NCBI GenBank assembly: GCA_003218615.1
Contig: QHOD01000013.1
Location: 1-14,312, forward strand
Origin: Verrucomicrobiota bacterium
GTDB lineage: Bacteria > Verrucomicrobiota > Verrucomicrobiia > Chthoniobacterales > UBA10450
Direction of reading: 5' to 3'
DNA: 14,312 nt
Positions 14,198-14,312 of this stretch are shown here, in pieces. A model generated the notes under the pieces. That model worked only from the letters and a program-made list of their open reading frames with translations. It searched no databases and was not told the origin of the DNA. Position 1 is the stretch's first letter, and every line of letters begins with the position of its first letter. The position numbers and the translations under genes are program-made.

Positions 14198-14312
14198 CTA
14201 TTGCCAGTGGCCCGGGATCCACACCCAGCCGCTAGCTCTGCGCACCCACTGACCCCGAACCCACACAGCAGTCACTCGCGGCGGCGTAACCCAACTGCCA
14301 GATACCCACACG
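14198..14312 (-). CDS. C-terminal end of a WXXGXW-repeat protein, cut by window edge
   Basis: The minus-strand frame is open from the right edge to a TAG at 14198-14200 and gives 37 visible residues: VWVSGSWVTPPRVTAVWVRG, then QWVRRASGWVWIPGHWQ. It contains three copies of the W-x-x-G-x-W motif (WVSGSW, WVRGQW, WIPGHW) separated by 9 and 10 residues. This matches the WXXGXW repeat family (PF12779 by memory), which is usually found in small exported proteins of unknown function. The regular spacing of Trp and Gly and the clean stop make it a real gene end and not chance. The start and any signal peptide lie beyond the window. Confidence 0.7.
   Translation of the reverse strand, partial: VWVSGSWVTPPRVTAVWVRGQWVRRASGWVWIPGHWQ

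Noticed and set aside
1..14312. Mobile element, prophage, or defence/toxin system
   Set aside because: No transposase, integrase, phage, nuclease or toxin-antitoxin gene was seen; all larger genes are housekeeping or envelope/metabolic genes.

Overview
The window is a stretch of ordinary chromosome from what looks like a soil or freshwater Verrucomicrobium, probably of the Chthoniobacter/Spartobacteria kind. The best phylogenetic marker is a 51-codon gene at 3379-3534. Its product has the hallmark sequence of the small basic 'signature protein' of the Planctomycetes-Verrucomicrobia-Chlamydiae (PVC) superphylum. Further support comes from the lipoprotein ending in a GKPG...VDISGY...DPWTDKIFIVP tail and from several short repeats of a type I associate with this phylum (recollection, not a search). 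The DNA is moderately GC-rich by eye, with degenerate or absent Shine-Dalgarno sites.

Layout: (1) 1-5168, plus strand. A lipopolysaccharide heptosyltransferase cut by the left edge, a YbgC-type acyl-CoA thioesterase and an ArnT/PMT-like membrane glycosyltransferase form an envelope-building group. The PVC signature protein, an RluB/RsuA-type rRNA pseudouridine synthase and a short-chain dehydrogenase follow. (2) 5273-10382, minus strand. In transcription order these are an L-threonine aldolase, a repeat-bearing small lipoprotein, a DsbD-type thiol:disulfide interchange protein with all three cysteine pairs, an SRPBCC protein and an exported CPFV-type redoxin. The DsbD and redoxin suggest a periplasmic thiol-redox theme. 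(3) 10652-13699, plus strand. A bifunctional proline dehydrogenase / glutamate-semialdehyde dehydrogenase (PutA) lies divergent from the threonine aldolase, so this junction holds two amino-acid catabolic genes facing away from each other. (4) 13764-14312, minus strand. A small single-pass membrane protein of unknown function lies downstream of the C-terminal end of a WXXGXW-repeat protein cut by the right edge.

I found no mobile element, phage, CRISPR array, defence system, tRNA or rRNA. The unusual material is a set of short degenerate repeats and hairpins. One sits in frame inside the heptosyltransferase, two encode the C-terminal tails of genes (heptosyltransferase and pseudouridine synthase), and three lie between genes, including a strong hairpin of about 54 nt in the threonine aldolase/putA divergent region. 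At least some look like dispersed families; copies elsewhere in the genome would be needed to prove that.
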